Shown piece by piece: positions 1 to 11,528 of a stretch of DNA of 64,000 bases (the first letter of the stretch is position 1; every line of letters starts with the position of its first letter). The notes beneath the pieces were generated by a model that had not been told where the DNA came from, ran no database searches, and worked only from the letters and a program-made list of their open reading frames with translations. The DNA is from Amycolatopsis coloradensis (lineage in GTDB: Bacteria; Actinomycetota; Actinomycetes; Mycobacteriales; Pseudonocardiaceae), in contig NZ_MQUQ01000003.1 of NCBI RefSeq assembly GCF_001953865.1, positions 323,917 through 387,916 of the forward strand, in the 5' to 3' direction. The position numbers and the translations under genes were made by a program.

Positions 1-82
1 CCCGTTCGCCGCAAAGGCGAGGTTCCCGCTGGACGGCATACCTACTCGTAAGTAACCTGTCGGGAAGCCCTCAGGAGGAAGC

Positions 83-1129
83 ATGGCGATACCGCTCCAG
101 ATCCGTGCCGAGGCCGCGATTTCGCAGCTGGCGTTCTGGCTTCCGAGGCCGGTCAGGAGAGCTGTCGCCGGACCGCCGCTCCGCCTGGACGGACAGGAAC
201 TCGCCCTCGACGCCCAGCTTCTGCTTCGCCTGCAGAAGCTGGCGAAGGCATCGCTGGTGCGGGGAAGCGTCGAAGAGTCACGCAGCCTGCTCATGGCGAG
301 CAGGCATTTGGTCAGCGGGCCGACCATCGAACCGGTCGCCACCAGGGAGCTGCTCATACCGACGGGTGACGGCGACGTACCCGCCACGCTCTACACCCCG
401 GCCGGGCTGCCGGATCCGTCCGGACTGCTGGTGTTCTTCCACGGTGGCGGCTGGGTGGTCGGCAGCCGCGTCTCGCACGACAACACGGTCCGCTACCTGG
501 CGAAACAGGCAGGCGTACGGGTTCTTTCAGTGGAGTACCGGCTCGCGCCGGAGACGCAGTTCCCCGGCGCCACCGAAGACGCGATCGCGGCCTTCGAGTA
601 CGCCTTCGCGAAGGCGCGGGACCTGGGCGCGGACCCGGCCCGCATCGCCGTCGGCGGCGACAGCGCGGGCGGGAACCTCGCGGCGGTGACCGCGCAGCAG
701 ACGATGAAACGCGGCGGCGGTGTCCCGGCGTTCCAGTTGCTGTTCTACCCGGCGACCGATTTCACCGTGCGCCGCCGGTCCCGGGAATTGTTCGCGGAGG
801 ACCTGTTCCTCACCGATTCCGACATGACCTGGTTCGAAGGACATTACGTGCCGAAGGGCACCGATCTGTACAACCCGAAACTTTCCCCACTGCACGGCGA
901 CGTTTCCGGATTGCCGCCCGCGTATATCGCGACGGCCGGTTTCGATCCGCTGCGCGACGAGGGTGAGGCTTACGCGGAGAAATTGCGGAAAGCCGGGGTT
1001 CCGGTGGCGCTCAGCCGCCAGCCGGACCTGATCCACGGGTACATCAACTTCCTCGGCGTCGGTCAGCGGTTCCGCGAGGCGACGGCTGAAGCGGCGGGAG
1101 CCCTGCGGCTCGGTCTCGCACCGAAGTGA
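83..1129 (+). CDS. Alpha/beta hydrolase, HSL/carboxylesterase family
   Basis: A 348-residue protein of the hormone-sensitive-lipase branch of alpha/beta hydrolases, expected to cleave short-chain esters or lactones in the cytosol. The oxyanion motif HGGGW lies near residue 120, the nucleophile motif GDSAGG near 193, and the expected acid (GFDPLRDEG) and histidine (LIHGY) lie near 288 and 318, so the catalytic triad looks complete. The start is supported by AGGAGG seven bases before ATG. There is no signal peptide. The next gene is convergent, so it appears to be transcribed alone in this window. The substrate cannot be inferred from the sequence. Confidence 0.9.
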   Translation: MAIPLQIRAEAAISQLAFWLPRPVRRAVAGPPLRLDGQELALDAQLLLRLQKLAKASLVRGSVEESRSLLMASRHLVSGPTIEPVATRELLIPTGDGDVPATLYTPAGLPDPSGLLVFFHGGGWVVGSRVSHDNTVRYLAKQAGVRVLSVEYRLAPETQFPGATEDAIAAFEYAFAKARDLGADPARIAVGGDSAGGNLAAVTAQQTMKRGGGVPAFQLLFYPATDFTVRRRSRELFAEDLFLTDSDMTWFEGHYVPKGTDLYNPKLSPLHGDVSGLPPAYIATAGFDPLRDEGEAYAEKLRKAGVPVALSRQPDLIHGYINFLGVGQRFREATAEAAGALRLGLAPK

Positions 1130-1432
1130 CGGCCAAAGCCCCCATATCGTGGCCCGCCGCCTGCACGGCGAATCAGACGATTCTCCAACTCCCCACGACT
1201 GTCTCTCGGAAGCGCGTCAGCGCGACTTCATCCCGCGCATCTCTTTCGGCCGAAGGCCACGGGGCAATAGCACGGCATGGGAAGCGGACCAGACGGGAGC
1301 GGCAGCGGCGGGTCCCGCCACCTTCTGGTTCAACCCGCTTGTGGGGACAGGGAAACGCACCCGGGGCGCGGGGGATGACGCGCGCCGGGTGCGTTCCGGT
1401 GGGGGAAGCAGCCTCTCGGCAGAGAGGTCGTT
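1130..1432. other. Intergenic stretch between convergent genes
   Basis: About 300 bases between the stops of the hydrolase and the catalase. I see no credible gene. The only clear structure is the hairpin at 1351-1397, described separately. Confidence 0.6.
1351..1397 (-). terminator. Stem-loop downstream of catalase
   Basis: The arms at 1351-1364 and 1385-1397 are complementary (ACGCACCCGG against CCGGGTGCGT, with one bulged A), leaving a loop of about 20 bases. It sits 36 bases beyond the catalase stop and has no U-run, as is usual for high-GC actinomycete terminators. Confidence 0.5.
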
Positions 1433-2875
1433 CTACTCGCGGAAGGCGTCCGCGACCTTGTCGCCGAGATCCTTGTCGACGTTCCGCCAGTACTCGAAGA
1501 CGCGCTCCAGCACCGGCTGCGAGACGTCGTTCGAAGCGTGTCCGATGATGTTGTTCGCGAGCCGCTCGCGCTGCTCGTCGTCCATCACCTCGCGCACGAG
1601 GGTGCCCGGCTGGCCGAAATCGTCGTCCTCGGCGTGGAGCTTGTACGCCGACCGGATGACCTCGTCCTCGACGCCGTAGCTCGACGCGGTCTCGGCGGCG
1701 TTCTGCGCGCCGGCGTGCGGGCCGCCGTAGGAGTTCGGCGCGTACACCGGGTCGCCCGGGTTGTTGTAGCGCATCGCGCCGTCACGCGAGTAGCTGTTCA
1801 CCGGGGACTTCGGCGCGTTGACCGGCAGCTGCGTGTAATTCGCGCCGATCCGGTAGCGGTGCGCGTCCGGATACGCGAACAGGCGGCCTTGCAGCATCTT
1901 GTCCGGCGACGGGCCGATACCCGGCACCAGGTTGGACGGCTCGAACGCGGCCTGCTCGATCTGTGCGAAGTAGTTCTCCGGGTTGCGGTCGAGCACCCAG
2001 CGGCCGACCTTGATCAGCGGGTAGTCGCCCTTCGGCCACACCTTGGTCAGGTCGAACGGGTTGAAGCGGTAGTCCGCGGCGTCGATGTACGGCATCACCT
2101 GGACGTACACCGTCCAGCTCGGGTGATTGCCTTGCTTGATGTTCTTGAACAGGTCGCGGATGTAGTAGTCCGAGTCCTCGCCCGCGATGCGGTCCGCGTC
2201 GGCCTGCGGCAGGTAGCCGATGCCCTGGTCGGTCTTGAAGTGGTACTTGACCCAGAACTTCTCGCCGCCGGCGTTCTCCCACAGGTAGGTGTGCGAGCCG
2301 AAGCCGTCCATCTCGCGCCAGTTCGACGGGATGCCGCGGTCGCCCATCAGCCAGGTGACCTGATGCGCCGACTCGGTCCGGAGCGTCCAGAAGTCCCACT
2401 GGATGTCGTGGTCGCGCAGGTGGTTGTCGGCGCGGCGCTTCTGCGAGTGGATGAAGTCCGGGAACTTGATCGGGTCGCGGATGAAGAACACCGGCGTGTT
2501 GTTGCCGACGAGGTCGTAGTTGCCCTCGGAGGTGTAGAACTTCAGCGCGAAACCCCGCGGATCGCGCCAGGTGTCGGGCGAGCCGTTCTCCCCCGCGACC
2601 GACGAGAACCGGGCGACGCTCTCGGTGCGCACTCCCGGCTGGAACAGCGCGGCCTTCGTGAACTGGCTGACGTCCTCGGTGACCTCGAGGAAGCCGAAGG
2701 CGCCACCGCCCTTGGCGTGCACGACGCGCTCGGGGACCCGCTCGCGGTTGAACTGGGCGCTCTTCTCGATCAGATAGTGGTCCTGGAGCAGGATCGGGCC
2801 GTTGGCGCCCAGCGTCAGCGAGTCGTTGTCGCTCGCGACGGGGATGCCCACATTGTTCGTGGTCGGCAAGGTCAC
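1433..2875 (-). CDS. Monofunctional heme catalase
   Basis: Cytosolic catalase of the small-subunit type (480 residues), which disproportionates hydrogen peroxide. Family signatures are visible: VHAKGGGAFG near the N-terminus with the distal His, RFSSVAGENGSPDTWRDPRG, the Asn in the GNNTPVFFIRDPIKFPDF stretch, and the proximal heme-ligand region around RLFAYPDAHRYRIG. The GTG at 2875 was chosen because AGGAGG lies six bases upstream. An in-frame GTG at 2956 would add 27 residues unlike the family. The gene is divergent from an MFS transporter with 171 bases between them. The upstream region holds TTGACTGACTCCAG, which could be part of a promoter or a Fur-family box, but I cannot establish that. 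Confidence 0.95.
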   Translation of the reverse strand: MTLPTTNNVGIPVASDNDSLTLGANGPILLQDHYLIEKSAQFNRERVPERVVHAKGGGAFGFLEVTEDVSQFTKAALFQPGVRTESVARFSSVAGENGSPDTWRDPRGFALKFYTSEGNYDLVGNNTPVFFIRDPIKFPDFIHSQKRRADNHLRDHDIQWDFWTLRTESAHQVTWLMGDRGIPSNWREMDGFGSHTYLWENAGGEKFWVKYHFKTDQGIGYLPQADADRIAGEDSDYYIRDLFKNIKQGNHPSWTVYVQVMPYIDAADYRFNPFDLTKVWPKGDYPLIKVGRWVLDRNPENYFAQIEQAAFEPSNLVPGIGPSPDKMLQGRLFAYPDAHRYRIGANYTQLPVNAPKSPVNSYSRDGAMRYNNPGDPVYAPNSYGGPHAGAQNAAETASSYGVEDEVIRSAYKLHAEDDDFGQPGTLVREVMDDEQRERLANNIIGHASNDVSQPVLERVFEYWRNVDKDLGDKVADAFRE

Positions 2876-3046
2876 GCCGGTGCCTCCTGGTTCTTGGTGG
2901 TGTGCGGCCGGTCGGGGCGTTGAGTCCACCCTCTCGCTTAATCTGGAGTCAGTCAAGAAAACACTGGGGCCGAGTGACGACCGCGACGTCCGCCCTGCTC
3001 GAAATAAACTTGCACGCGCGTACCAAGTTACGTTCTCATCGACCGT

Positions 3047-4246
3047 ATGGCCCTCGCTCCGTACCGTCGCGTGTTAGCCGTGCCCGGAGTTCCCAGCTCG
3101 ATGCTGTTGATGTTCCTGGCCCGGCTCCCGATGACGGCCATGGGCGTGACGATGACGCTGTACGTGGTCAACGACCTCGGCCGCGGCTACGGCGCGGCCG
3201 GGCTGATCGGCGCGGCCACCACGCTCGGCAGCGCGATCGGGGCGCCGCTCGTCGGCCGGTACGTCGACCGCTACGGGCTGCGGCCGGTGGTCGCGATCTG
3301 CGGGCTGGCCTCGACGACGTTCTGGATCAGCGCGCCGCATCTGCCGTATCAGGTGCTGCTGGCGGTCGCGCTCCCCGCCGGCGTGCTGTCGGTGCCCGCC
3401 GGGACGCTCGCGCGGCTGGTGCTCACCGCGCTCGTGCCGCTGGAGCAGCGGCGGGCGGCCTACTCGCTGGACACGATCTTCGTCGAAGCGTCGTTCATGA
3501 TCGGACCGTCGGCCGGGATCATGGCGATCACACAGCTGCCCGCGTTCTACGCGCTCACCGGCATCGGCATCTGCTTCGCGCTTTCGGCGACGCTGATCTA
3601 CCGGATGAACCCGCCGATCCGCGCCGAGGCCGACGCCGAGGTGTTCACCGGCGAACGGCCGACCGTGCGGAGCTGGCTCACCGGACGGCTCGTGATGGCG
3701 ATGTTCATCGCCGCCGGCGCGCTGTTCTGCCTGGTCGGCATGGAGCTGGCCGCGCTGGCGACGGTACGCGCGAGTGGCGACATCGCCTGGTCCGGGCTGC
3801 TGATCACGGTGATGTGCGTCGCTTCCGTCCTCGGCGGGGCGATACACGGGGCGGTCCGGCGGTCGCTTTCACAGGGCACGCTGATGGTGCTGCTCGCGGT
3901 GCTCACGCTGCCGGTCGGGCTGATCACCGAGCCGTGGTGGCTGCTGGCGATCGTGCTTTTCCCGAGCAACGTGCTGTGCGCGCCGACGCTGGCGGCGAGC
4001 ACGGAGACGGTCAGCGCCGCGGCGCCGCCCCGGGTGCGCGGCGAGGCGATGGGCCTGCTCGACGCGGCCAGCCGGATCGGGCTGGCGATCGGGAGCCCGA
4101 TCATCGGGTTCGTGATCGACCACTCCAGCCCTGGCTGGGGGTTCGCGGCGTCGGCGGTGGGCGCGCTGGCGATCGCGTCGCTCGGCCTCTTCTGGCGACG
4201 CTCCCGCACCCCGGCCGCCCCGGTGCCCGCGCTCACTTCCCCCTGA
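3047..4246 (+). CDS. MFS transporter
   Basis: Integral membrane protein of 399 residues with about 12 hydrophobic segments and the MFS loop 2-3 signature (GRYVDRYGLRPV, residues about 69-80). Likely a drug or metabolite efflux pump; the substrate is unknown. It is divergent from catalase and convergent with a small lipoprotein. No clear Shine-Dalgarno precedes the ATG, so a leaderless transcript is possible. Codon 10 is TTA (3074-3076), a rare Leu codon in such genomes. In Streptomyces TTA codons make expression depend on the bldA tRNA; whether that holds here is inference. Confidence 0.85.
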   Translation: MALAPYRRVLAVPGVPSSMLLMFLARLPMTAMGVTMTLYVVNDLGRGYGAAGLIGAATTLGSAIGAPLVGRYVDRYGLRPVVAICGLASTTFWISAPHLPYQVLLAVALPAGVLSVPAGTLARLVLTALVPLEQRRAAYSLDTIFVEASFMIGPSAGIMAITQLPAFYALTGIGICFALSATLIYRMNPPIRAEADAEVFTGERPTVRSWLTGRLVMAMFIAAGALFCLVGMELAALATVRASGDIAWSGLLITVMCVASVLGGAIHGAVRRSLSQGTLMVLLAVLTLPVGLITEPWWLLAIVLFPSNVLCAPTLAASTETVSAAAPPRVRGEAMGLLDAASRIGLAIGSPIIGFVIDHSSPGWGFAASAVGALAIASLGLFWRRSRTPAAPVPALTSP

Positions 4247-4310
4247 CGCGATTCGTCCTCTGGTTGCGGTAGTTCGCTCTCGAACCACCGCGACCAGAGG
4301 ACGAAACGCG
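4247..4310. terminator. Long hairpin between convergent genes, GTCCTCT-element family
   Basis: An inverted repeat of about 30 bp per arm with four mismatches and a CTCT loop. The stops of the MFS gene (4246) and the lipoprotein (4318) flank it, so it probably serves as a bidirectional terminator. The arms carry the core GTCCTCTGGTTGCGGT that recurs at 8818, 8956, 21881 and 43886. Confidence 0.75.
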
Positions 4311-4317
4311 GGTTTTG

Positions 4318-4689
4318 TCAGGCGCAGACCTTGCGGAGGGCGTCGAGCCGGTCGATGTTGCGCTTGGTCCAGTCCGCGATCTTGCCCGCGTCGGTGATGT
4401 TCTCCTTCTGGACCTGCAAGTACGAGTCGGCCATGCCGGTGAGCGCGCCCGCCACGTCCTGCTCGCCGACGCTGGCCGCCAGCTCACGCAGGCGCTTCTC
4501 CTTGTCCGCGGCCCGCTCCTTGATCGTCGCCGGGTCCGGATTGAGGTCGGCGAGGCTCAGCGCCTCGGCACAGGCACTGACCTTCGTCGCGGCCTTGTTC
4601 GTCTGATCGACCGCGTTCGTGACCTCGCTACAGCCCGCCAGCGCGAGTCCGGCGGCCGCCATGAGCGCCGCGATTCCCAACCTCTTCAT
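4318..4689 (-). CDS. Small putative lipoprotein
   Basis: A 123-residue protein starting MKRLGIAALMAAAGLALAGC: a type II signal peptide with lipobox LAGC, so Cys20 is probably lipidated and the protein exported and membrane anchored. The mature part is helical and charged (repeated E/K/D, likely coiled coil), with a second Cys near position 38 and another next to the C-terminus (VCA) that could form a disulfide. I recognise no domain. The ATG at 4689 was preferred over an upstream in-frame start because only it opens a signal peptide. Confidence 0.75.
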   Translation of the reverse strand: MKRLGIAALMAAAGLALAGCSEVTNAVDQTNKAATKVSACAEALSLADLNPDPATIKERAADKEKRLRELAASVGEQDVAGALTGMADSYLQVQKENITDAGKIADWTKRNIDRLDALRKVCA

Positions 4690-4761
4690 GAAATCCAGCG
4701 TAGCGATTTCGTGGGTGGTATGTCGGGTTCCCTGACCACCACCCACGAACCGCCCGGTGAT

Positions 4762-5949
4762 TCAGCCCTTCACGCAGACGACCTGCTTCAGGTGCGCGAC
4801 CACCTCGACGAGGTCGGTCTGCGCCTTGATGACCGTTTCGATGTCCTTGTACGCGGCCGGGATCTCGTCCACCACACCGGAGTCCTTGCGGCATTCCACC
4901 CCGGCGGTCTGCGCGGCGAGGTCTTCGGCGGTGTACAGCTTCTTGGCCTTGTTCCGCGACATCCGGCGGCCGGCCCCGTGCGACGCGGACTGGAAGGACG
5001 ACGCGTTCCCGAGGCCGCGCACGATGTACGAACCGGTGCCCATGCTGCCCGGGATGATCCCGAGGTCGCCCGAACCCGCGCGGATCGCGCCCTTGCGGGT
5101 CACCAGCAGTTCGACGCCGTCGTAGGTCTCTTCGGCGACGTAATTGTGGTGGCACGAGATCGCGTCGTCGAACGTCGTCCGCGGGACGACGTCCTTCAGC
5201 GCCTGCTTGACGAGGGCGACCATGGTGGCGCGGTTGCGTGCCGCGTAGTCCTGCGCCCAGAACAGGTCGCGCCGGTACGCCCGCATCTCCGGCGTGCCCG
5301 CGACGAACACCGCGAGGTCCGGATCCGGCAGGTCCGCGTTGTGCGGCAGCTTCCGCGCGACGGCCATATGGCGTTCCGCGAGTTCCTTGCCGATGTTGCG
5401 CGAACCCGAGTGCAGCATCAGCCACACGCGGCCTTCGTCGTCGCCCTGTTCGAGGCAGACCTCGATGAAGTGGTTGCCGCCGCCGAGGCTCCCGATCTGG
5501 CGGGCCGCGCGGTCGTGCAGGTCCTGGACGCCGCCGTGCAGGTCACCGAAGGACTTCCAGAACGCGTCCCAGCCACCGACACCGTGCACCTTCGCCGGGT
5601 TCACCGGGGTCTTGTGCAGGCCGAAGCCGACCGGGACGGCGGATTCGATCCGGCGGCGCAGCTTCAGCAGGTCGTCGGGCAGATCCGCGGCGGTGAGCGA
5701 GGTCCGCACCGCGCTCATCCCGCAGCCGATGTCCACGCCGACGGCGGCCGGGGACACGGCGTCGCGCATCGCGATCACGCTGCCGACGGTCGCCCCCTTG
5801 CCGTAGTGGACGTCGGGCATGACCGCGACGCCGTGCACCCACGGCAGGTTGGCGACGTTGTGCAGCTGTCGCATGGCTTGGTCCTCGACCGACGTGGGGT
5901 CTGCCCACATCCGGATCGGAACCCGCGAGCCTTCGACCGCCGTGTACAT
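4762..5949 (-). CDS. rtcB: RtcB-type RNA ligase
   Basis: GTP- and Mn-dependent RNA-splicing/repair ligase joining 2',3'-cyclic-phosphate or 3'-phosphate ends to 5'-OH ends. This is the compact actinobacterial form (395 residues). Visible motifs: VGVDIGCGMSA (metal-binding Asp and Cys), GGGNHFIEV, HSGSRNIG, SCHHNYV, and near the C-terminus SHGAGR, whose His is the family's guanylylated residue. The ATG at 5949 has GAAGGGAAAG just upstream; longer in-frame starts add sequence unlike RtcB. No rtcA, archease or sigma-54 rtcR lies nearby, so this appears to be a solitary ligase, perhaps for tRNA repair after nuclease damage (inference). Confidence 0.93.
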   Translation of the reverse strand: MYTAVEGSRVPIRMWADPTSVEDQAMRQLHNVANLPWVHGVAVMPDVHYGKGATVGSVIAMRDAVSPAAVGVDIGCGMSAVRTSLTAADLPDDLLKLRRRIESAVPVGFGLHKTPVNPAKVHGVGGWDAFWKSFGDLHGGVQDLHDRAARQIGSLGGGNHFIEVCLEQGDDEGRVWLMLHSGSRNIGKELAERHMAVARKLPHNADLPDPDLAVFVAGTPEMRAYRRDLFWAQDYAARNRATMVALVKQALKDVVPRTTFDDAISCHHNYVAEETYDGVELLVTRKGAIRAGSGDLGIIPGSMGTGSYIVRGLGNASSFQSASHGAGRRMSRNKAKKLYTAEDLAAQTAGVECRKDSGVVDEIPAAYKDIETVIKAQTDLVEVVAHLKQVVCVKG

Positions 5950-6188
5950 GACTTTCCCTTCGTGGAAAACGTTTTGTCGCCTTCGAGGATGCACGGGCCG
6001 GGCGAACCGGACAAGGCAATTACCGTGCTCCACAGTGGACTGTCCACACGCGACTACCATCGAAGAGGTGATGTTCATCGCGAAGTCTTCGATCGTATTC
6101 GAAAAGTGATCGGCCGCGGGTGGCGCTTCGGGCACAATGAGCGCTCGGTGTCGGGGGTACACCAACTCTGGGGAAGGTCCGTTTCACA

Positions 6189-7688
6189 GTGAAGTCTTTT
6201 CGTGGGCTGCTCGCTGCCGTCCTGCTGGCGGGATTCCCGCTGCTCGTGCTGGCGTTCGTCGGCGGGATCGTGACGCTGGAAGCAGTCGCGCTGCGACACA
6301 ACGTTTTCACGGCGGTGAAGCTCGGCATCATCACCGTCCCGGTCGGCTGGATCCTGCTCAAGACGCTGCTCACGGTCGAGCGGGCTACCGGCGACGACAT
6401 ACCCGGCGTCGAGGTGACGCCGGAGTCCCAGCCCGCCCTCTGGGCGCTGGTCCGGGAGCTGGCGGCGGAGGCGGGCACCCGGCCGCCGGACGAGATCTAT
6501 CTCGATCCCGAGGTCAACGCCGCGGTCACCGAGCGCACGTCGTGGCTGGGGCTGCGGGTGCTGCGCCGCCGGATGATCATCGGTGTCCCGCTGATCATGG
6601 GCCTGCGCCAGGACCAGTTCCGCGCGGTGCTCGCGCACGAATTGGGGCACTACAGCAACAAGGACACCCGGTTCTCCGCGCTGACCTATCGTGGGCGCAA
6701 GTCCATCGCGCGGGTGGTCAACGGTCTCGGCCGCGAAGGCTACTTCGAACGCTTCGTCGGCTGGCTGTTCAAGCAGTACGCGAAGCTGTACTTCGTCGTC
6801 TCGATGAGTGTCTGCCGGGCTCAGGAACTCGCGGCCGACGCCGTCTCAGCGCGGCTCGCCGGTACCGAAGCGGCCGCCTCGGCCCTACGCGAGATCGAAG
6901 CGCTGGCTGTCACATGGCGGTTCTTCATGAACAACTACGCGGCGATCGGCTGGGACGCGGGCTATCTTCCCGACCGGTTCGGCGAGGGCTACCGCGCGCT
7001 GCTCACCGACCCGACACGGGCGGAGCAGCTGGAGGAGATGCGGCAGAACCCGTCGGAGGACGAAACCTCGCGGTGGGACACGCATCCGGCGACCCGGGAA
7101 CGCGTCGCGAAACTCGAAGCCGGCGCGCGGATCCCGGTCCGGCCCGGTGGCGAACGTCCGGCGAGCGACCTGGTGACCGGCGCCGAAAAGATGCTCGACG
7201 AGGCGCTGTTCACGGTCTTCTCCGACGAGGCGCTCGCGATGCGGCGGACGGACTGGCCGTCGCTGGTCGCCATCGGCCGCCGTCACGCCGCCGCCGAGGC
7301 GGCCGCCGAGATCCTGGGCGAACGGACCCTGGACATGGCGCTGGACCTGCTCGACGCGGGCAGGCACGAGGAACTCGCCGACCCGGACGAGAAGCCGCCC
7401 GCCGGCGCCGGAGCCCGTGCCCGCCGGGAGTTCGCCGCCGTCTCCGTCCGCAGGCGGCTGGGTGTCGTGGTCTCCGCGGCGTTGACCGACGTCGGCGTGG
7501 CGCGATGGTCGCTGTCGTGGTCCGGCCCGGCTCCGTTCACCTTGGACGAGCCGCTAGAGGAGCTGCTGCCGTCCGCGCTCGACAAGGCCACCGCGGCCGA
7601 ATCCGACACCGCGCCGCTGCGCGCGCTGCTGACGGCCGCCGGTGTGTCCGCCGGCTACCGGCCGTCCGTCACCCTTGTTCGTTCTTGA
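6189..7688 (+). CDS. M48-family metalloprotease, membrane associated
   Basis: A 499-residue protein with two N-terminal hydrophobic segments (about 5-30 and 38-58) and the zinc motif HELGH near residues 150-154, with the third ligand in the downstream motif QELAAD near 216. This is the M48/HtpX-like arrangement. The C-terminal half is soluble and poorly conserved. The start is GTG with GGGGAAGG upstream. The next gene begins ten bases after the stop and has a strong RBS, so the two probably form an operon. A membrane-protein quality-control role is a family-level guess. Confidence 0.82.
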   Translation: MKSFRGLLAAVLLAGFPLLVLAFVGGIVTLEAVALRHNVFTAVKLGIITVPVGWILLKTLLTVERATGDDIPGVEVTPESQPALWALVRELAAEAGTRPPDEIYLDPEVNAAVTERTSWLGLRVLRRRMIIGVPLIMGLRQDQFRAVLAHELGHYSNKDTRFSALTYRGRKSIARVVNGLGREGYFERFVGWLFKQYAKLYFVVSMSVCRAQELAADAVSARLAGTEAAASALREIEALAVTWRFFMNNYAAIGWDAGYLPDRFGEGYRALLTDPTRAEQLEEMRQNPSEDETSRWDTHPATRERVAKLEAGARIPVRPGGERPASDLVTGAEKMLDEALFTVFSDEALAMRRTDWPSLVAIGRRHAAAEAAAEILGERTLDMALDLLDAGRHEELADPDEKPPAGAGARARREFAAVSVRRRLGVVVSAALTDVGVARWSLSWSGPAPFTLDEPLEELLPSALDKATAAESDTAPLRALLTAAGVSAGYRPSVTLVRS

Positions 7689-7697
7689 GGAGATTCC

Positions 7698-8804
7698 ATG
7701 CTGTGGCTGCTCAAATCCCGTGAACGCAAGGCCGTCTTCGCGATGATGAAGGAGGCGAAACGACGCGGCGTCGAGATAGACGAACTCAAGAACGTGCTGA
7801 CGCCGGAAGAGTTCGCCGCGCTTTTGCCGCCGGAGAAGCCCAAGTTCAAGGGCAAGATCCCGGACGTCACCCGCTGGGGTCTTCCGGCTGACACCGAGGT
7901 GTCGGCCAAGGAGTACTGGACCGACGAAGAGATCCTCGCCGTCCAGGCGTCGACCGCGCGTGGCGAATGGGAAGGCGCGGCGGCGCTGCTGGCGTCGACC
8001 TGGGGGAACTGGGATCGCCGGAACCTGGTGAACGGCGCGCTCGGCGAGGCCGCCGCGGCGGACGACGGGTGGCTACGGGCGTGGCGCGAGGCCCGCCCCG
8101 GTGACCCGGGCGCGGCGCTCGTCGACGCGGAGTCGCTGGTGCACGTGGCTTGGGAGGTGCGCAGCGGATTGCAGGCGAAGCACGTCACCGAGGACCAGTT
8201 CGCCGCGTTCTTCCGGGTACTGGAGCAGGCGGAAGAGGCCGTGCACGAGGCGGCCGCGCTCGCTCCCGACGACCCGACGCCGTGGGTGACCGCGCTCGCG
8301 ATCGCGATGGGGCGGCAATACGAGAACGACCAGTACCGCGCGGTCTGGGCGGAACTCGTCGCGCGCGACCCGCACCATCGCGGGGCACACTCGCGGGCAC
8401 TGCAGTACTGGTGCCCGAAGTGGTTCGGCTCGGACGAACTGATGTGGGAGTTCGCCATGACCGCCGCGGCGAAGTCGCCGAAGCTGGCCCCGCTGCTGCT
8501 GGTCGCCGCGCATGAATCCGAGTTCCGGGACGTGCCCGCGTGGCGTGACCCGCGGGTCTCCGGCGCGCTCGACGGCATCGTGGCGTGGATCGACGGCGAA
8601 GGCCGCGATCACCCGGCGACGCGGGGAGACCGGGCGTACGCGGCGAAGGCGCTCGTGGAGAACGGGCGCTTCGACGAGGCCGTCGAGCAGTTCCGGCAGC
8701 TGGGGACGCGGGCCGACGGCGGGATGTGGGCCTACAGCGGAGACGCGCGAGGCGAGTTCCTCGCTACGCGGTACGCGGCCTGCTTCGGTGCCACGAGGCC
8801 CTGA
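7698..8804 (+). CDS. TPR-like protein of unknown function paired with the M48 protease
   Basis: A 368-residue soluble protein with no signal peptide. Alanine-rich helical pairs (for example around ALVDAESLVHVAW, AVHEAAALAPDDPTPW and KALVENGRFDEAVEQFRQL) look like degenerate tetratricopeptide repeats. GAGGAG lies seven bases before the ATG. The ten-base gap to the protease gene implies co-transcription and perhaps a joint function. I do not recognise a specific family; a relationship to DUF4034-type proteins is possible but unproven. Confidence 0.72.
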   Translation: MLWLLKSRERKAVFAMMKEAKRRGVEIDELKNVLTPEEFAALLPPEKPKFKGKIPDVTRWGLPADTEVSAKEYWTDEEILAVQASTARGEWEGAAALLASTWGNWDRRNLVNGALGEAAAADDGWLRAWREARPGDPGAALVDAESLVHVAWEVRSGLQAKHVTEDQFAAFFRVLEQAEEAVHEAAALAPDDPTPWVTALAIAMGRQYENDQYRAVWAELVARDPHHRGAHSRALQYWCPKWFGSDELMWEFAMTAAAKSPKLAPLLLVAAHESEFRDVPAWRDPRVSGALDGIVAWIDGEGRDHPATRGDRAYAAKALVENGRFDEAVEQFRQLGTRADGGMWAYSGDARGEFLATRYAACFGATRP

Positions 8805-8817
8805 CTTGGCGCGATTC

Positions 8818-8976
8818 GTCCTCTAGTTGCGGTGGGCCTTGGCTCGTGACTCGTGAGATGAAGGACGCTTTGATAGCAATTTCGCTATCAAAGCGTCCTT
8901 CATCGCGCCCTTCTCATCTTGGGTGGGGGCCCTCACGGGAACCTCGACGCAAGTAGTCCTCTAGTTGCGGTGGGCC
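8818..8976. repeat. Two 21-bp direct repeats flanking a palindrome
   Basis: An identical 21-bp sequence, beginning GTCCTCTAGTTGCGGT, occurs at 8818-8838 and 8956-8976. It brackets the perfect hairpin at 8858-8903. All lie between the convergent stops of the TPR-like gene (8804) and asd (8998). Confidence 0.85.
8858..8903. terminator. Perfect 20-bp hairpin between convergent genes
   Basis: The arms at 8858-8877 and 8884-8903 are exact reverse complements (starting ATGAAGGACGCTTTGATAGC) with a 6-base loop. It lies between convergent stops, so a bidirectional terminator is likely. It belongs with the other long gene-end palindromes at 21743, 28031, 41934, 58673 and 61814. Confidence 0.8.
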
Positions 8977-8997
8977 CGCGTGAGCCGATCGGGGCCG

Positions 8998-11300
<2,303 letters not shown>

Positions 11301-11411
11301 GCCCGAACCTCCTCGACGGGCCGGGCGTGCTCCTGGTGGGCACCGAGGAGCCCCCGCGTCCCTTATTTGGGCGAAAGCCTACCGGGGTCACGCGCGCCCG
11401 CCACCCTCGTA

Positions 11412-11498
11412 AGTGGTCCTGACCACTACTTCGAGGACTACTGGAAGTAAATCTTCCTTAACACCAGCGAAATGCTGGGAGGGCTTTCACTTTAGTGA
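11412..11498. promoter_or_regulatory. Dyad-rich spacer upstream of lysC and the nitroreductase
   Basis: Three inverted repeats lie in the divergent spacer. AGTGGTC-CT-GACCACT at 11412-11427 resembles the TGGTC/GACCA half-sites of FadR-type GntR regulators. CCAGC-GAAAT-GCTGG lies at 11464-11478. TCACT-TT-AGTGA lies at 11487-11498. They may be operators or, for the middle one, an RNA hairpin. No cognate regulator is identified. Confidence 0.45.
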
Positions 11499-11528
11499 CG
11501 GAGAGCACCCCCTTGTTAGGGTCCGCGA

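Noticed and set aside
1538..2923. Plus-strand ORF of 461 codons across the catalase gene
   Set aside because: Antisense shadow; catalase on the other strand is unmistakable.
4315..6192. Plus-strand ORF of 625 codons across the lipoprotein and rtcB
   Set aside because: Spans two real minus-strand genes and has no recognisable family.
11301..11528. Lysine riboswitch upstream of lysC
   Set aside because: The spacer is too short and lacks the conserved L-box core; only simple dyads are present.
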